From contig OY992838.1 in assembly GCA_963921425.1 (NCBI GenBank), forward strand, positions 17,792,085-17,856,084: a DNA stretch of 64,000 bases. Reading direction: 5' to 3'. Position numbers and translations under genes: made by a program. The number at the start of each line of letters is the position of its first letter. The stretch's first letter is position 1. Under the pieces are notes generated by a model, which saw only the letters and a list, made by a program, of their open reading frames with translations, did no database searches and was not told the origin of the DNA. Shown one piece after another: positions 21,075-33,900 of this stretch. Source of the stretch: Dryas octopetala. Its lineage: Eukaryota; Streptophyta; Magnoliopsida; Rosales; Rosaceae.

Positions 21075-24000
21075 CTAGAAATCAATTTTTTCTTGGTTCA
21101 GCTCAAAATCAGGTTCAAGGAAAGGTTTCACACGATGACCATTGACCTTAAATATGTTCCCATTCTTCGGATTCTTGTTTTCAACTGTACCATAAGGAAA
21201 AACTCTAATCACCTCATAAGGTCCGGTCCATCTTGAACGCAACTTGCCTGGGAAGAGACGTAATCTTGTATCATATAATAACACCTTCCCTCCAACAAAG
21301 AATTCTCTTGGGCGTAGCTTCTTATCATGGTACCTCTTGGTCCTTTCCTTGTACAACTTAGCATTCTCATATGCGAAATGTCGTATTTCCTCCAGCTCAC
21401 TAAGTTGCAACTTCCTTTTCTCACCAGCGGCATGAATATCAAAATTGAACTTCTTAATCGCCCAATACGCCTTATGCTCCAGCTCAACTGGTAAATGACA
21501 AGCTTTCCCATATATCAGTCGAAACGGAGACATTCCAATGGGTGTCTTGTAAGCGGTGCGATAAGCCCACAATGCATCATTAAGCTTGGTAGACCAATCC
21601 TTCCTATTGGCGAGCACCGTTCTTTCCAAAATGAACTTAATCTCACGATTCGAAATTTCCACTTGCCCACTCGTCTGAGGATGGTAGGGAGTAGCCACTT
21701 TATGCCTTATTCCATATTTCTTCATCACGGCCTCAAACAGCTTGTTGCAAAAATGCGACCCCCCATCACTAATGATTGCTCTTGGGGTACCAAATCGTGC
21801 AAAGATATTGGTCTTAAGGAAATTCAAGACCACTCGAGCATCATTAGTCCTACAAGCGACAGCTTCCACCCACTTAGACACATAATCAACTCCAACCAGA
21901 ATGTACTCGTATCCAAAAGAAGATGGAAATGGCCCCATGAAATCTATACCCCAAACATCAAAGATCTCAACTTCCAACATGAAGTTCAGCGGCATCTGAT
22001 CACGAGCAGAAATATTTCCCATCTTCTGACACCTGTCACATGTGAGATAAAACTGATGACAATCATGAAAGATAGTTGGCCAAAAGAAACCTGCTTGAAG
22101 AATCTTGTAAGCGGTCTTAGTCCCTCCACCATGGCCTCCACATTCTTTAGAATGGCACATCTCAATGACATTCCTCTGCTCCATTTCCGGTACACATCGT
22201 CTTATCAACTGATCTGACCCATATTTGAACAAATAAGGATCATCCCACACATACTGTCTGACATCATGCAAAAACTTCTTCCTTTGGTAGTGTGTCAGAT
22301 CATTGGGCAACACTCCACTCGCTAAATAATTCGCTATGTCAGCATACCATGGAGTAGTCAAAATGGCAAAAAGCTGCTCGTCCGGGAATGACTCTCGTAA
22401 CGGTAGTGTGTCCTCTTCAGACTGTTCCTCATTGACGAGTCTACTCAAATGGTCTGCTACCACATTCTCACAACCTTTCTTATCCTTGATCTCAATATCA
22501 AATTCCTGTAGCAACAGAGTCCATCTAATCAACCTCGGCTTGGCGTCTTTCTTGTTCATCAAATACTTGAGAGCGGCATGATCCGTGTAGATGGTGATCT
22601 TAGACCCAATCAAATAACTTCTAAATTTCTCCAAGGCAAAGATCACAGCAAGCAACTCCTTCTCTGTAGTAGAATAGTTCAACTGTGCATCATTCAGAGT
22701 CCTGCTTGCATAATAAATCACATGTGGCAGCTTATCAACTCTCTGACCCAAAACTGCTCCAACAGCATAGTCACTTGCATCACACATGAGCTCAAACGGC
22801 AGGTTCCAATTAGGTGGCATAATGATCGGAGCGGAGGTGAGTAGCTTCTTCAACTTGTTAAATGCAACCAAGCAATCCTCATTAAACTCGAAATTCACCT
22901 CTTTTTGCAATAAGGTGCACAAAGGCCTGGAGATCTTGGAAAAGTCCTTAATGAACCTCCTATAAAACCCAGCATGGCCTAAAAAACTTCTTACTTCTTT
23001 AACACTCGATGGAGGCGGCAATCTCTGAATCACATCAATCTTGGCCTTATCAACTTGTATGCCCTCCTTCGAAATCACATGACCCAATACTATCCCTTGT
23101 TGAACCATGAAGTGACATTTCTCCCAATTAAGCACTAGATTGGCTTCTTGACATCTTTTCAGAACTAAAGACAAATTATCCAGACATGCATCAAAAGACG
23201 AACCAAAAACAGAAAAATCATCCATAAATACCTCAATGATTCGTTCCACCATATCGGAGAAAATAGACATCATGCATCTCTGAAATGTTGCGGGCGCATT
23301 GCACAATCCGAATGGCATCCTCCTATAAGCAAATGTACCAAATGGACATGTGAACGTGGTCTTCTCTTGATCCTCGGGCGCAATAGCAATCTGATTGTAC
23401 CCACTATAACCATCCAAAAAGCAATAGTGACTATGGCCAGCCAACCTTTCCAACATCTGGTCAATAAATGGCAAAGGAAAATGATCCTTTCTTGTCGCGG
23501 TGTTCAGCTTCCGATAGTCAATACAAACACGCCAACCGGTTTGTGTCCTTTGGGGAACCAACTCATTATGCTCATTCTTCACCACAGTAATACCACTTTT
23601 CTTCGGCACCACTTGAATAGGACTAACCCACTTCGAATCACTGATAGGATAAATAATACCAACATCCAACAATTTGATTACCTCATTACGCACAACTTCC
23701 TTCAGAGTTGGATTCAGTCTTCTTTGGGCATCACGAGTAGGCTTGGATTCCTTCTCAAGTAAAATTCTGTGCATACACACTGTGGGTGAGATCCCCTTGA
23801 TATCGGCTATGGTCCATCCCAATGCTAACCGATTTTCCTTCAGAATTCTCAAGAGTCTTTCTTCCTCGCTTGCACTCAAATTAGCTGCAATAATCACAGG
23901 CAAGGTCTCATTCTCTCCCAAAAATGCATATTTCAAATGCTTCGGTAACGGTTTCAGCTCCAATTTAGGTGCTTGCTCAATAGAAGGAAGCGTTTTTTGA

Positions 24001-26330
24001 TTAGTAGACACTAACATTTCAAACTGGTTGAACCACTTATTTCTGAGAGGTCGGGTGCCTTCCAAACGTGTAGGAGTTGCTTCCACATTTTCATCTAATT
24101 CACTGGACTCCGGTGTTCCCAAAGCAACTTCCAATGTATCTTCTGCAAGACTAGTTTCGCCCACTTCCTCAACCAATGGGTCCAAACTATCAATCCTCAA
24201 GCAATCATCCTCCTCCTTTGGATACCTCATTGCACCAAAAACATCAAACTCAACTGTTTCACCAAGAACAGACATTGTCAACTTCCCATTACTCACATCA
24301 ATCTTGGTGTTCGCTGTGGCCATGAACGGTCTTCCCAATATGATCCGTAGCTCATTCCCTCTAATTGGGGTATCCTCCATTTCAAGAATGATAAAATCAG
24401 CGGGCATGATCAAATCTGCAACCCGGACCAGCACATCTTCAACCACACCTTTCGGAACCTTTACTGAACGATCTGCCAATTGAAGAGTAACACTAGTATG
24501 TTTAAGATCTCCTATGCCCAACTGTGCGAAAACTGAATACGGCATCAAATTTATACTTGCTCCCAAATCCAGCAATGCCTTCTCAAACTTATGATCCCCA
24601 ACCAAACAAGAAATCGTAAAACTGCCAGGGTCCTTCAACTTTGGTGGCAGCTTCCTTTGCAAAACCGCACTAACTTCTTCACTCAAACACACCTGCTCAT
24701 GCTCTTTGAATTTCCTCTTGTGTGTGCACAATTCCTTCAAAAACTTGGCATACTTAGGAATCTGCTGAATAGCATCAAGCAAAGGAATGTTGATTTCCAC
24801 TTTCTTAAACATATCTAAAATTTCCTTGGCTTGCTCATCCTTATTCTGCTTCCATTGACGTTGAGGGAAAGGCAACGGAGCTCTTGGAATAGAGGAAGTA
24901 ATCTCGGCCTTCTTGCTAGCACGTGTAGCAATGTGCTTTTCTTGCTTCTTTCTTTCCTCCTCTTCCTCATCCTTAACCTTAACTTTATCCCTCTTGTACT
25001 TTTCCACTTGTTCAGGCTCTAATATCTCAACTTCATCCTCATTGCCTGCATTATCATCTTGAGTAGTGCCCACTTTGTTGTCAATCACTTTCCCACTTCT
25101 CAAAGTAGTGATCGCTTCTGCCCTATCCTGAATTGGTGCACCCTTCACCACTTTGTCCAAGGTCAAAGTCACTTGTTCCAATTGGGCTTCCAAATTCGAG
25201 ATAGCTTTAGCTGTGACACTCAACTGCTCCTCAGTCTTATTCATAAACGTCTTAGTATCATTAGACATCGAAGTTGTACTCTGGGCTAATGCAGCCATCA
25301 TGTCCTCCAAATAAGTACTTCGCTGCTCAACTGGGGACTGTACATTCGGTCTAGCTTGAACTCTTTCAACCTCAAAACATGCCTCTCCATGTGATGACCT
25401 AGCTTCCTGATTTGCCATCAGAACCTGCATCATCTGCTTAAGCTCAGATATCTCAGCTTCCATAGCTGATTTCTTTTCCACTCTTTTTCGTCTATTCCAC
25501 TGTTGTGAACTCAATGCCAATGTGTCAAAGAGTGTCCATGCTTCCTCAAAAGTCTTCTTTTTCAGTGCTCCTCCACATGTCATATCCACCATATTACGAT
25601 CTTGATCCAACAGACCCTCATAAAAATACTCAATCTGCATCCACGGGGCAAGATTATGGTGCGGACACGAAGTCAGAAGCTCTTGATACCTTTCCCAACT
25701 CTCATGAAACACTTCGTCCTCTGACTGTGTAAACCCTAAGATCTGCTTCCTCATGATGGTAGTCTTGCTAACTGGATAGAACCTCAGAAGAAACTTAGAT
25801 GCCAGTTCCTCCCATGTTTTAATTGAAGCGACCTGCAAGGAAAACAACCAATGTTTAGCTTTATCTTTAAGAGAGAATGGAAATAACCTTAACTTCCTTT
25901 GATCATCGCTCAACCCCCTCAGCTTGCCAATCTCGCTTATTGCATGAAATTCCTTGATATGCACGTAGGGATCTTCTCCTTCTAAACCATGAAATGATGG
26001 AAGAAGTTTGATTGTCCCACTTGAAAGTTCAAAATCAGCTTCCACTTGAGAGTAAGCAATGCACGTTGGTTGAGCTAGAAGCGTTGGAGACGAATAATCA
26101 CTCAAAGGTATTCTCATTTGAGAGGCTTTCGGCTGCAAGGTCTCCTCGACTTCCTCTTCTGATTTCTCTTCTTCGTATACTTCTTCAGATTCACTCCCTT
26201 TCGGCGACACAAGAGTCGACCTCATCCTTAATGGTGTCCAATTGAGTCTCGGTCTTCCCTTGTACGCACTCAACACCTTTTGGCCTTCTACACGTGAAAG
26301 AGGAGTGATCTTCGAATTTGATTCTTCCAT
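21075..26330 (-). CDS. gag-pol: T copy 1 gag-pol polyprotein, 1751 aa, open
   Basis: A single frame encodes the whole retrotransposon machinery. Gag core spans about residues 100-280 ([20 protein letters not shown]; no CCHC zinc knuckle seen). Aspartic protease is near D588 ([12 protein letters not shown]). Reverse transcriptase covers about 890-1090, with catalytic D973 (FLDGYSGY) and D1037/D1038 (FMDD). RNase H is about 1180-1300 (D1184, E1225, D1250, D1293). Integrase follows, with an HHCC zinc finger (H1393, H1400, C1431, C1434), the D1463-D1522-E1558 triad with DD35E spacing, and a GPY motif at about 1703. All catalytic residues are present. The ATG is about 115 bases after the PBS. It lies downstream of LTR2, whose U3 would drive it. 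The protein replicates the element by a cytoplasmic particle and inserts cDNA in the nucleus. Athila assignment rests on single-frame gag-pol, the tRNA-Asp PBS and sequence character. Confidence 0.97.
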   Translation of the reverse strand: MEESNSKITPLSRVEGQKVLSAYKGRPRLNWTPLRMRSTLVSPKGSESEEVYEEEKSEEEVEETLQPKASQMRIPLSDYSSPTLLAQPTCIAYSQVEADFELSSGTIKLLPSFHGLEGEDPYVHIKEFHAISEIGKLRGLSDDQRKLRLFPFSLKDKAKHWLFSLQVASIKTWEELASKFLLRFYPVSKTTIMRKQILGFTQSEDEVFHESWERYQELLTSCPHHNLAPWMQIEYFYEGLLDQDRNMVDMTCGGALKKKTFEEAWTLFDTLALSSQQWNRRKRVEKKSAMEAEISELKQMMQVLMANQEARSSHGEACFEVERVQARPNVQSPVEQRSTYLEDMMAALAQSTTSMSNDTKTFMNKTEEQLSVTAKAISNLEAQLEQVTLTLDKVVKGAPIQDRAEAITTLRSGKVIDNKVGTTQDDNAGNEDEVEILEPEQVEKYKRDKVKVKDEEEEERKKQEKHIATRASKKAEITSSIPRAPLPFPQRQWKQNKDEQAKEILDMFKKVEINIPLLDAIQQIPKYAKFLKELCTHKRKFKEHEQVCLSEEVSAVLQRKLPPKLKDPGSFTISCLVGDHKFEKALLDLGASINLMPYSVFAQLGIGDLKHTSVTLQLADRSVKVPKGVVEDVLVRVADLIMPADFIILEMEDTPIRGNELRIILGRPFMATANTKIDVSNGKLTMSVLGETVEFDVFGAMRYPKEEDDCLRIDSLDPLVEEVGETSLAEDTLEVALGTPESSELDENVEATPTRLEGTRPLRNKWFNQFEMLVSTNQKTLPSIEQAPKLELKPLPKHLKYAFLGENETLPVIIAANLSASEEERLLRILKENRLALGWTIADIKGISPTVCMHRILLEKESKPTRDAQRRLNPTLKEVVRNEVIKLLDVGIIYPISDSKWVSPIQVVPKKSGITVVKNEHNELVPQRTQTGWRVCIDYRKLNTATRKDHFPLPFIDQMLERLAGHSHYCFLDGYSGYNQIAIAPEDQEKTTFTCPFGTFAYRRMPFGLCNAPATFQRCMMSIFSDMVERIIEVFMDDFSVFGSSFDACLDNLSLVLKRCQEANLVLNWEKCHFMVQQGIVLGHVISKEGIQVDKAKIDVIQRLPPPSSVKEVRSFLGHAGFYRRFIKDFSKISRPLCTLLQKEVNFEFNEDCLVAFNKLKKLLTSAPIIMPPNWNLPFELMCDASDYAVGAVLGQRVDKLPHVIYYASRTLNDAQLNYSTTEKELLAVIFALEKFRSYLIGSKITIYTDHAALKYLMNKKDAKPRLIRWTLLLQEFDIEIKDKKGCENVVADHLSRLVNEEQSEEDTLPLRESFPDEQLFAILTTPWYADIANYLASGVLPNDLTHYQRKKFLHDVRQYVWDDPYLFKYGSDQLIRRCVPEMEQRNVIEMCHSKECGGHGGGTKTAYKILQAGFFWPTIFHDCHQFYLTCDRCQKMGNISARDQMPLNFMLEVEIFDVWGIDFMGPFPSSFGYEYILVGVDYVSKWVEAVACRTNDARVVLNFLKTNIFARFGTPRAIISDGGSHFCNKLFEAVMKKYGIRHKVATPYHPQTSGQVEISNREIKFILERTVLANRKDWSTKLNDALWAYRTAYKTPIGMSPFRLIYGKACHLPVELEHKAYWAIKKFNFDIHAAGEKRKLQLSELEEIRHFAYENAKLYKERTKRYHDKKLRPREFFVGGKVLLYDTRLRLFPGKLRSRWTGPYEVIRVFPYGTVENKNPKNGNIFKVNGHRVKPFLEPDFELNQEKIDF

Positions 26331-26445
26331 TGTACCTTAGAAACAAGAGAAATCAGTGAGAAACAAAAATGAAAACAGAAAATAAAACCTAACTAAAATG
26401 ACTTAACTAAAGATAATTAAACTAGCAATTAACACAAATAACAAT

Positions 26446-26463
26446 TCCCCGGCAACGGCGCCA
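26446..26463 (-). other. Primer-binding site of T copy 1 (tRNA-Asp)
   Basis: On minus TGGCGCCGTTGCCGGGGA, full match to the plant tRNA-Asp 3' end, six bases from the LTR2 edge at 26470. Copy 2 has the same at 36367-36384. Confidence 0.9.
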
Positions 26464-26469
26464 AAAACT

Positions 26470-29106
26470 TGTTGTATGTTTTCCTAGAGCAATTATAATA
26501 AACCTTTTTAACAACTCTAGGTTAACTCGCAAGTGCACGAATCGCTAAGTAGCAAAGCTTACAAATACGAGGTCGATCCCACAGGGAATTGTACTAGCGT
26601 ACGATTACTAACTCAATTAAATTCAATTAACCCAACTCTGACTCACACACGCAAATGGGGGTTTTGATTGGTTTTAAGGCTAAACTAAACAAACAGAGAA
26701 ATAATCAAACTTTAAAATGATAACTGAAAGATTCAGATAAAACAATAATAAAGAAACACTAGGGGTCAGAATCCACCACTAGCATACCATTCACTCTACT
26801 ATGGATATTAACAATCAATAGATAAACATGTTGACAAAGTTCGTCTACTAAAAGGTTTGGCTAGTCACTTTTAGCAATTACTCCCCTTACTGTGCATAAA
26901 CTAAGAGCTTCTTGGGCCTTCCTTAGCCAGTTAACTTGCATGTTCCCTAGTTCTAAGCTAAGGCAGCTGTTACCCATGCAAGAGTCGTTACGATCTGTGA
27001 GAGTGACAAACACATAGCGCATGGCTCCAAATTAATGTACTGTATGTCATCTATGATCTCTTTTCTCATGAATATTATCTTAGGATACCCACTTGTTGCC
27101 TATTGAAACTATCATCCTTTCGAGCTTATTTAGTTTCACAACATAATTCTAGATGCATGCAACCTAAGGTGATCAGTCAAAGATGCGAAACAAATAGATT
27201 CAGTTTAAACAGAGATCCAAGATTTGTCAACATGTAAATAATCAAAATATTAATAATCCATAGGAAAAGTGAACAGCAATGCTAGGGCTTCATCCTAGCC
27301 CTAGCCCAATATTCAGCTACACATAATTAAAATCATAAATAAACAAAACATAATTAAACAATTAAAATAAAAGGAAGGGAGGAAGAAATCAAGCCACGAA
27401 TGATGGAGTGGAAGTGCGGCTGCAAGGTGATGGCGTGATGGGCTGCTGCTCGGCCTTGGGCTCCACGGCAAAGATGTTGAGATGCTCGGCAAGTTGGCAG
27501 CAAGGTGGTGATGCGTGGCTAATATTGGTGGCTGCGGCTTGGTGGCGCAACTCAGTGGTGGTGGCTGCGGCTTCAATGACTTCTCCTTCTTCGGTTCAGC
27601 ACCCAATAAAAGAAACACAATGAGAGAGGGCTGGGGGTGCTCGGCCACAAGGGAACAGAAGAAAAATAAAGAGAAGGGAGAGAGTGTGGCTGCGGCTAGA
27701 GAAGAACAAGAGAGAAGGTGGCTGCTAGGGGTTGCGGCCAGAAAATAAGAAAAAGAAAAAGAGAGAGAGAGCAAGGGTGTGCGGCAAGGAAAAGAAAAGA
27801 AAACAAAAACTAACTAGGGTTTCTGAAAAATAAAAGAGAAGAGACAACACTTCAGAACAGCCCCCTTTTCTGATTTTTAGAGATATATTTATAGAGGGGA
27901 GTGGGGCTGAGGTTTCTCTTTCTCTTCAATGTGGGATAAGTGCATTCCTTGCACACCAAGGCTTATAATTTTCGGCCAAGCATGGGCCTTGGGCTGATTT
28001 GGGCTCTTTTTGGGCGTAACTCCTTTTTCAGCTCGCGGAACTGCTGCGCTACCTCCACTAAAATGGCCATATCTTGAGCTAGAAAACTCGGAATTGAAAT
28101 CCGTAAAATTCCCTGCGAAGCTAACATCCGTATCTTTCCAACCATATATGGCATGCTACCTGATTCATTCTGGAGAATTACAGAATTGCTGTCGAAATTG
28201 GTGTTCTATTTTCCAGGGTTTTGACTTCTTTTTTTTCAGCTAGGATTCCTTGGGAGGCAAGAACAAGAAAGTGCAGCAGCAGCTAGGGTTAGGAGAGCAT
28301 TGGGCTTGCGGCAAGGGCTTTGGCTTTGGGCTTAAGTGCCACACACCAGCCCCCCCTAGGGTTTCACTTCATGGCTGCCACCTTCAAGCTTGCGCATTGG
28401 GCTTCATCTTGGGCTGGTGTATGCATGCATGCATGGCCCCTCAGATTTCGGCATTTGCATAGGCCCATGGCCCATTTGACTTGTTGACTTTTCATAGTTG
28501 ACCCTTGACCATTAACTTTGACTTCCCATTTTGCCCCTCATTTCCATTTGAATTCGAATTCATTTCTTCCCTCCATTTATTTCCATGGATGTCCACCACC
28601 TTCTAGAAGCTTCTGTAACCTTGACTTTGTAGAGTTGACTTTGACCAACATTTCCTAGTGTGACTAGGATTTCTTGTAAATGAAGGATTCCTTATCCATT
28701 TCGACTTCTCGTAATGACCATAATGCCCCTGGGGTCTCCTAGTGTGACTAGGGCTCCTTTCCCTAGTTGGGTTAGGTTTCCTAAATTAACCAGGATTTCC
28801 TGTTCCAATCGGGATTTCTTATTTCTGGCTCCGCAATGATGGTTCTGAACTTGATGTTTCATAGTGTGACTAGGAATCCTCATTTGACTAGGATTTCGGC
28901 CCCTTTCCTGGTTTGACCAGGATTTCTCTCATTTTCCTAGTTTGACTAGGAAATGTCTAAAAATGGTCCTTTTGGCTCCTTTTCTCTTCTTTGCTCATTT
29001 TATCCTATAAGAACAAAAACAAACTAACAACACACAAAATATCGAGTTCTTGCACTCTGAGTTAGGGAGTTAGTATCATAAAATAGTGTAAAATGAGCAC
29101 TCAACA
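26470..29106 (-). repeat. T LTR2 (shared middle LTR)
   Basis: Its left edge abuts the PBS side of copy 1 and its right edge abuts the PPT of copy 2 (29107). It is therefore both a 5' and a 3' LTR. It has neither the LTR1-specific bases seen at 17476, 17818 and near 19017 nor the LTR3-specific bases (for example at 37468 and near 38073), as expected for a recombinant or ancestral-state middle LTR. Confidence 0.96.
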
Positions 29107-30995
29107 CACCCCCAAACTTAGATTTTGCTAGTCCTCGAGCAAAAAGAACAAAGAAAAGACTCAAGACAGACTCAAAAATCCCAACACATGACTTCATAAG
29201 CACAGCCATAAATAGCATAATCAAGCAAGATACATATAGAATTTATTCCTCAATCTCTAATAATGCTTCAATTAACATACCTTACCCTCCATGAAATATA
29301 TAGACCATCCTTGACATAAACTCAAGTGGTTAGACAAACAAGACTAAATCAGCATACACCAAATAGATTCAACTCCAATTCTCACTAAGGCATACTCTTA
29401 ACAATAAAACGCTCAGATATTTGGTCAATACGTGCACTCAAGTATATGTGAGAGATGATATGATAAACAAATACAAAAAGCTCACATAATAATCATGAAA
29501 GAAAGGCACAATGAAACAAAAACACTGATCTCAATAGAAGGAATTAAAATATTTGGAACAGAATCAGTAACCATAAGCTTCCCTTTTATCTAGACTCCAC
29601 ATAATGAACTACAATTCCTCCCAAGATCAAATAGGACTTTTATGTGGGTTGTAATGGAGGCTTAGGTTAGGATAAGGTATTGAAATGAAAGGGAGAACAA
29701 AGGGCTACAGACTATGGATTTGCACAAGGAAATCAATAGAGGCACTCTTTGCATAATTTGTACTCATAGCTCAAATTCGAACACCTTTCCACTTCCATCT
29801 TTTGAAATCGTCCCTTCCCTTTGATTTTTGATTTTTGATTTTTGATTTTTGATTTTTTTTTTTTTTTTTTTTTTTAAGGGAACGACAAACACTCTTAAGC
29901 ACCATTCATTTTCCTTTTTCATCAAGCTACGCATAGACATTTATTTTCAACCTCACATTTTCACCAACTCCATGCAAATTCATAGGTAAGGTAAACGGGT
30001 AGAGGAGTGAAACTCCCCCAAACTTAGGGTTTGGTATAGGGGTGAACAAAGAAAAGGTCATTAGGCTCAAAATGTTTGACTAGGGTTATAACCTAGGGTA
30101 GGCCTTAGGTTATGGGTTAAAACAAACAAGGCCTACTATCATTTCCTAAGATTCATGTAGTTATATCCATGCTTTGAATAGAATAAGAGAGAAGTTCTAG
30201 CTCTTTGATTCACAATTATATTCCAAGTACTTAATCAAAAGAAAGAATAATGAGATCACAACGACTTTATATGACAAGAAAATATTAGAGTAATGTTAAC
30301 ACTCAAGAATTGAAGTATAGGGCTCAAGAGCTCACTTAGGTTATACAAGTCTACTCTATTAAGTATATGCATCTCTAAGCATGCAAGTCATCACTTAAGC
30401 TCATGAAAACAAGGCCACAAGTCCATAGAGTTGTAAAGCATGTTACGAAACAATACTAGATAAAGAAGAATACATACTATATATACAAGCTAGACATGCT
30501 CAAAATAACCATACATAATGAAATCAATTAGTTGGGGACTCAAGACTTAAAACAAACAAAAAGACTCAAAAACACTGTTGCATGCTTCTAAAGATTCGAA
30601 TCCATCACTACGGTGAATGAAATCTTAAGAACAGATGCATTTTAATGTGGGTTTGATACCCTTAATTTATAACAAAAGTAAAATTTTTTTTTTTTACACA
30701 CTAAAAACGAAAAATGCATTGCATTCCCCACCCCCAAACTTAAAAGAAACATTGTCCTCAATGTTTAAATGAATGACAAATGTAATGCACAATGTAATGA
30801 AAAGAGGAAGGGAAAAACAACAAATAAAACAAAACTACTGAACTGAGCAAAGAGAGGGTGAAAACGTACCTTGGCTGATGTGAAAATGGCTTGCCCACGC
30901 ATATGTACAAAATCACCTCCTCGTCGTCATCCATCCCTTGGGTTGCCTCCCAAGAAGCGCTAAGTTTCACGTCTTCAGCCAGACCTTGTCTTGTA
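29107..30995 (-). other. T copy 2 PPT and 3' noncoding region
   Basis: The PPT is at 29107-29119. The rest matches copy 1 except for the microsatellite near 29820-29876, which has fewer GATTTTT units and a longer T run. SL-B is at 30747-30766 with its G-tract at 30726-30741, and SL-A at 30937-30954. No frame is supported. Confidence 0.8.
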
Positions 30996-33900
30996 CTAGA
31001 AATCAATTTTTTCTTGGTTCAGCTCAAAATCAGGTTCAAGGAAAGGTTTCACACGATGACCATTGACCTTAAATATGTTCCCATTCTTCGGATTCTTGTT
31101 TTCAACTGTACCATAAGGAAAAACTCTAATCACCTCATAAGGTCCGGTCCATCTTGAACGCAACTTGCCTGGGAAGAGACGTAATCTTGTATCATATAAT
31201 AACACCTTCCCTCCAACAAAGAATTCTCTTGGGCGTAGCTTCTTATCATGGTACCTCTTGGTCCTTTCCTTGTACAACTTAGCATTCTCATATGCGAAAT
31301 GTCGTATTTCCTCCAGCTCACTAAGTTGCAACTTCCTTTTCTCACCAGCGGCATGAATATCAAAATTGAACTTCTTAATCGCCCAATACGCCTTATGCTC
31401 CAGCTCAACTGGTAAATGACAAGCTTTCCCATATATCAGTCGAAACGGAGACATTCCAATGGGTGTCTTGTAAGCGGTGCGATAAGCCCACAATGCATCA
31501 TTAAGCTTGGTAGACCAATCCTTCCTATTGGCGAGCACCGTTCTTTCCAAAATGAACTTAATCTCACGATTCGAAATTTCCACTTGCCCACTCGTCTGAG
31601 GATGGTAGGGAGTAGCCACTTTATGCCTTATTCCATATTTCTTCATCACGGCCTCAAACAGCTTGTTGCAAAAATGCGACCCCCCATCACTAATGATTGC
31701 TCTTGGGGTACCAAATCGTGCAAAGATATTGGTCTTAAGGAAATTCAAGACCACTCGAGCATCATTAGTCCTACAAGCGACAGCTTCCACCCACTTAGAC
31801 ACATAATCAACTCCAACCAGAATGTACTCGTATCCAAAAGAAGATGGAAATGGCCCCATGAAATCTATACCCCAAACATCAAAGATCTCAACTTCCAACA
31901 TGAAGTTCAGCGGCATCTGATCACGAGCAGAAATATTTCCCATCTTCTGACACCTGTCACATGTGAGATAAAACTGATGACAATCATGAAAGATAGTTGG
32001 CCAAAAGAAACCTGCTTGAAGAATCTTGTAAGCGGTCTTAGTCCCTCCACCATGGCCTCCACATTCTTTAGAATGGCACATCTCAATGACATTCCTCTGC
32101 TCCATTTCCGGTACACATCGTCTTATCAACTGATCTGACCCATATTTGAACAAATAAGGATCATCCCACACATACTGTCTGACATCATGCAAAAACTTCT
32201 TCCTTTGGTAGTGTGTCAGATCATTGGGCAACACTCCACTCGCTAAATAATTCGCTATGTCAGCATACCATGGAGTAGTCAAAATGGCAAAAAGCTGCTC
32301 GTCCGGGAATGACTCTCGTAACGGTAGTGTGTCCTCTTCAGACTGTTCCTCATTGACGAGTCTACTCAAATGGTCTGCTACCACATTCTCACAACCTTTC
32401 TTATCCTTGATCTCAATATCAAATTCCTGTAGCAACAGAGTCCATCTAATCAACCTCGGCTTGGCGTCTTTCTTGTTCATCAAATACTTGAGAGCGGCAT
32501 GATCCGTGTAGATGGTGATCTTAGACCCAATCAAATAACTTCTAAATTTCTCCAAGGCAAAGATCACAGCAAGCAACTCCTTCTCTGTAGTAGAATAGTT
32601 CAACTGTGCATCATTCAGAGTCCTGCTTGCATAATAAATCACATGTGGCAGCTTATCAACTCTCTGACCCAAAACTGCTCCAACAGCATAGTCACTTGCA
32701 TCACACATGAGCTCAAACGGCAGGTTCCAATTAGGTGGCATAATGATCGGAGCGGAGGTGAGTAGCTTCTTCAACTTGTTAAATGCAACCAAGCAATCCT
32801 CATTAAACTCGAAATTCACCTCTTTTTGCAATAAGGTGCACAAAGGCCTGGAGATCTTGGAAAAGTCCTTAATGAACCTCCTATAAAACCCAGCATGGCC
32901 TAAAAAACTTCTTACTTCTTTAACACTCGATGGAGGCGGCAATCTCTGAATCACATCAATCTTGGCCTTATCAACTTGTATGCCCTCCTTCGAAATCACA
33001 TGACCCAATACTATCCCTTGTTGAACCATGAAGTGACATTTCTCCCAATTAAGCACTAGATTGGCTTCTTGACATCTTTTCAGAACTAAAGACAAATTAT
33101 CCAGACATGCATCAAAAGACGAACCAAAAACAGAAAAATCATCCATAAATACCTCAATGATTCGTTCCACCATATCGGAGAAAATAGACATCATGCATCT
33201 CTGAAATGTTGCGGGCGCATTGCACAATCCGAATGGCATCCTCCTATAAGCAAATGTACCAAATGGACATGTGAACGTGGTCTTCTCTTGATCCTCGGGC
33301 GCAATAGCAATCTGATTGTACCCACTATAACCATCCAAAAAGCAATAGTGACTATGGCCAGCCAACCTTTCCAACATCTGGTCAATAAATGGCAAAGGAA
33401 AATGATCCTTTCTTGTCGCGGTGTTCAGCTTCCGATAGTTAATACAAACACGCCAACCGGTTTGTGTCCTTTGGGGAACCAACTCATTATGCTCATTCTT
33501 CACCACAGTAATACCACTTTTCTTCGGCACCACTTGAATAGGACTAACCCACTTCGAATCACTGATAGGATAAATAATACCAACATCCAACAATTTGATT
33601 ACCTCATTACGCACAACTTCCTTCAGAGTTGGATTCAGTCTTCTTTGGGCATCACGAGTAGGCTTGGATTCCTTCTCAAGTAACATTCTGTGCATACACA
33701 CTGTGGGTGAGATCCCCTTGATATCGGCTATGGTCCATCCCAATGCTAACCGATTTTCCTTCAGAATTCTCAAGAGTCTTTCTTCCTCGCTTGCACTCAA
33801 ATTAGCTGCAATAATCACAGGCAAGGTCTCATTCTCTCCCAAAAATGCATATTTCAAATGCTTCGGTAACGGTTTCAGCTCCAATTTAGGTGCTTGCTCA

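Noticed and set aside
21495..22217. 240-codon frame on + (and its twin at 31416-32138)
   Set aside because: It lies wholly antisense to the integrase part of the T polyprotein and shows no family signature.
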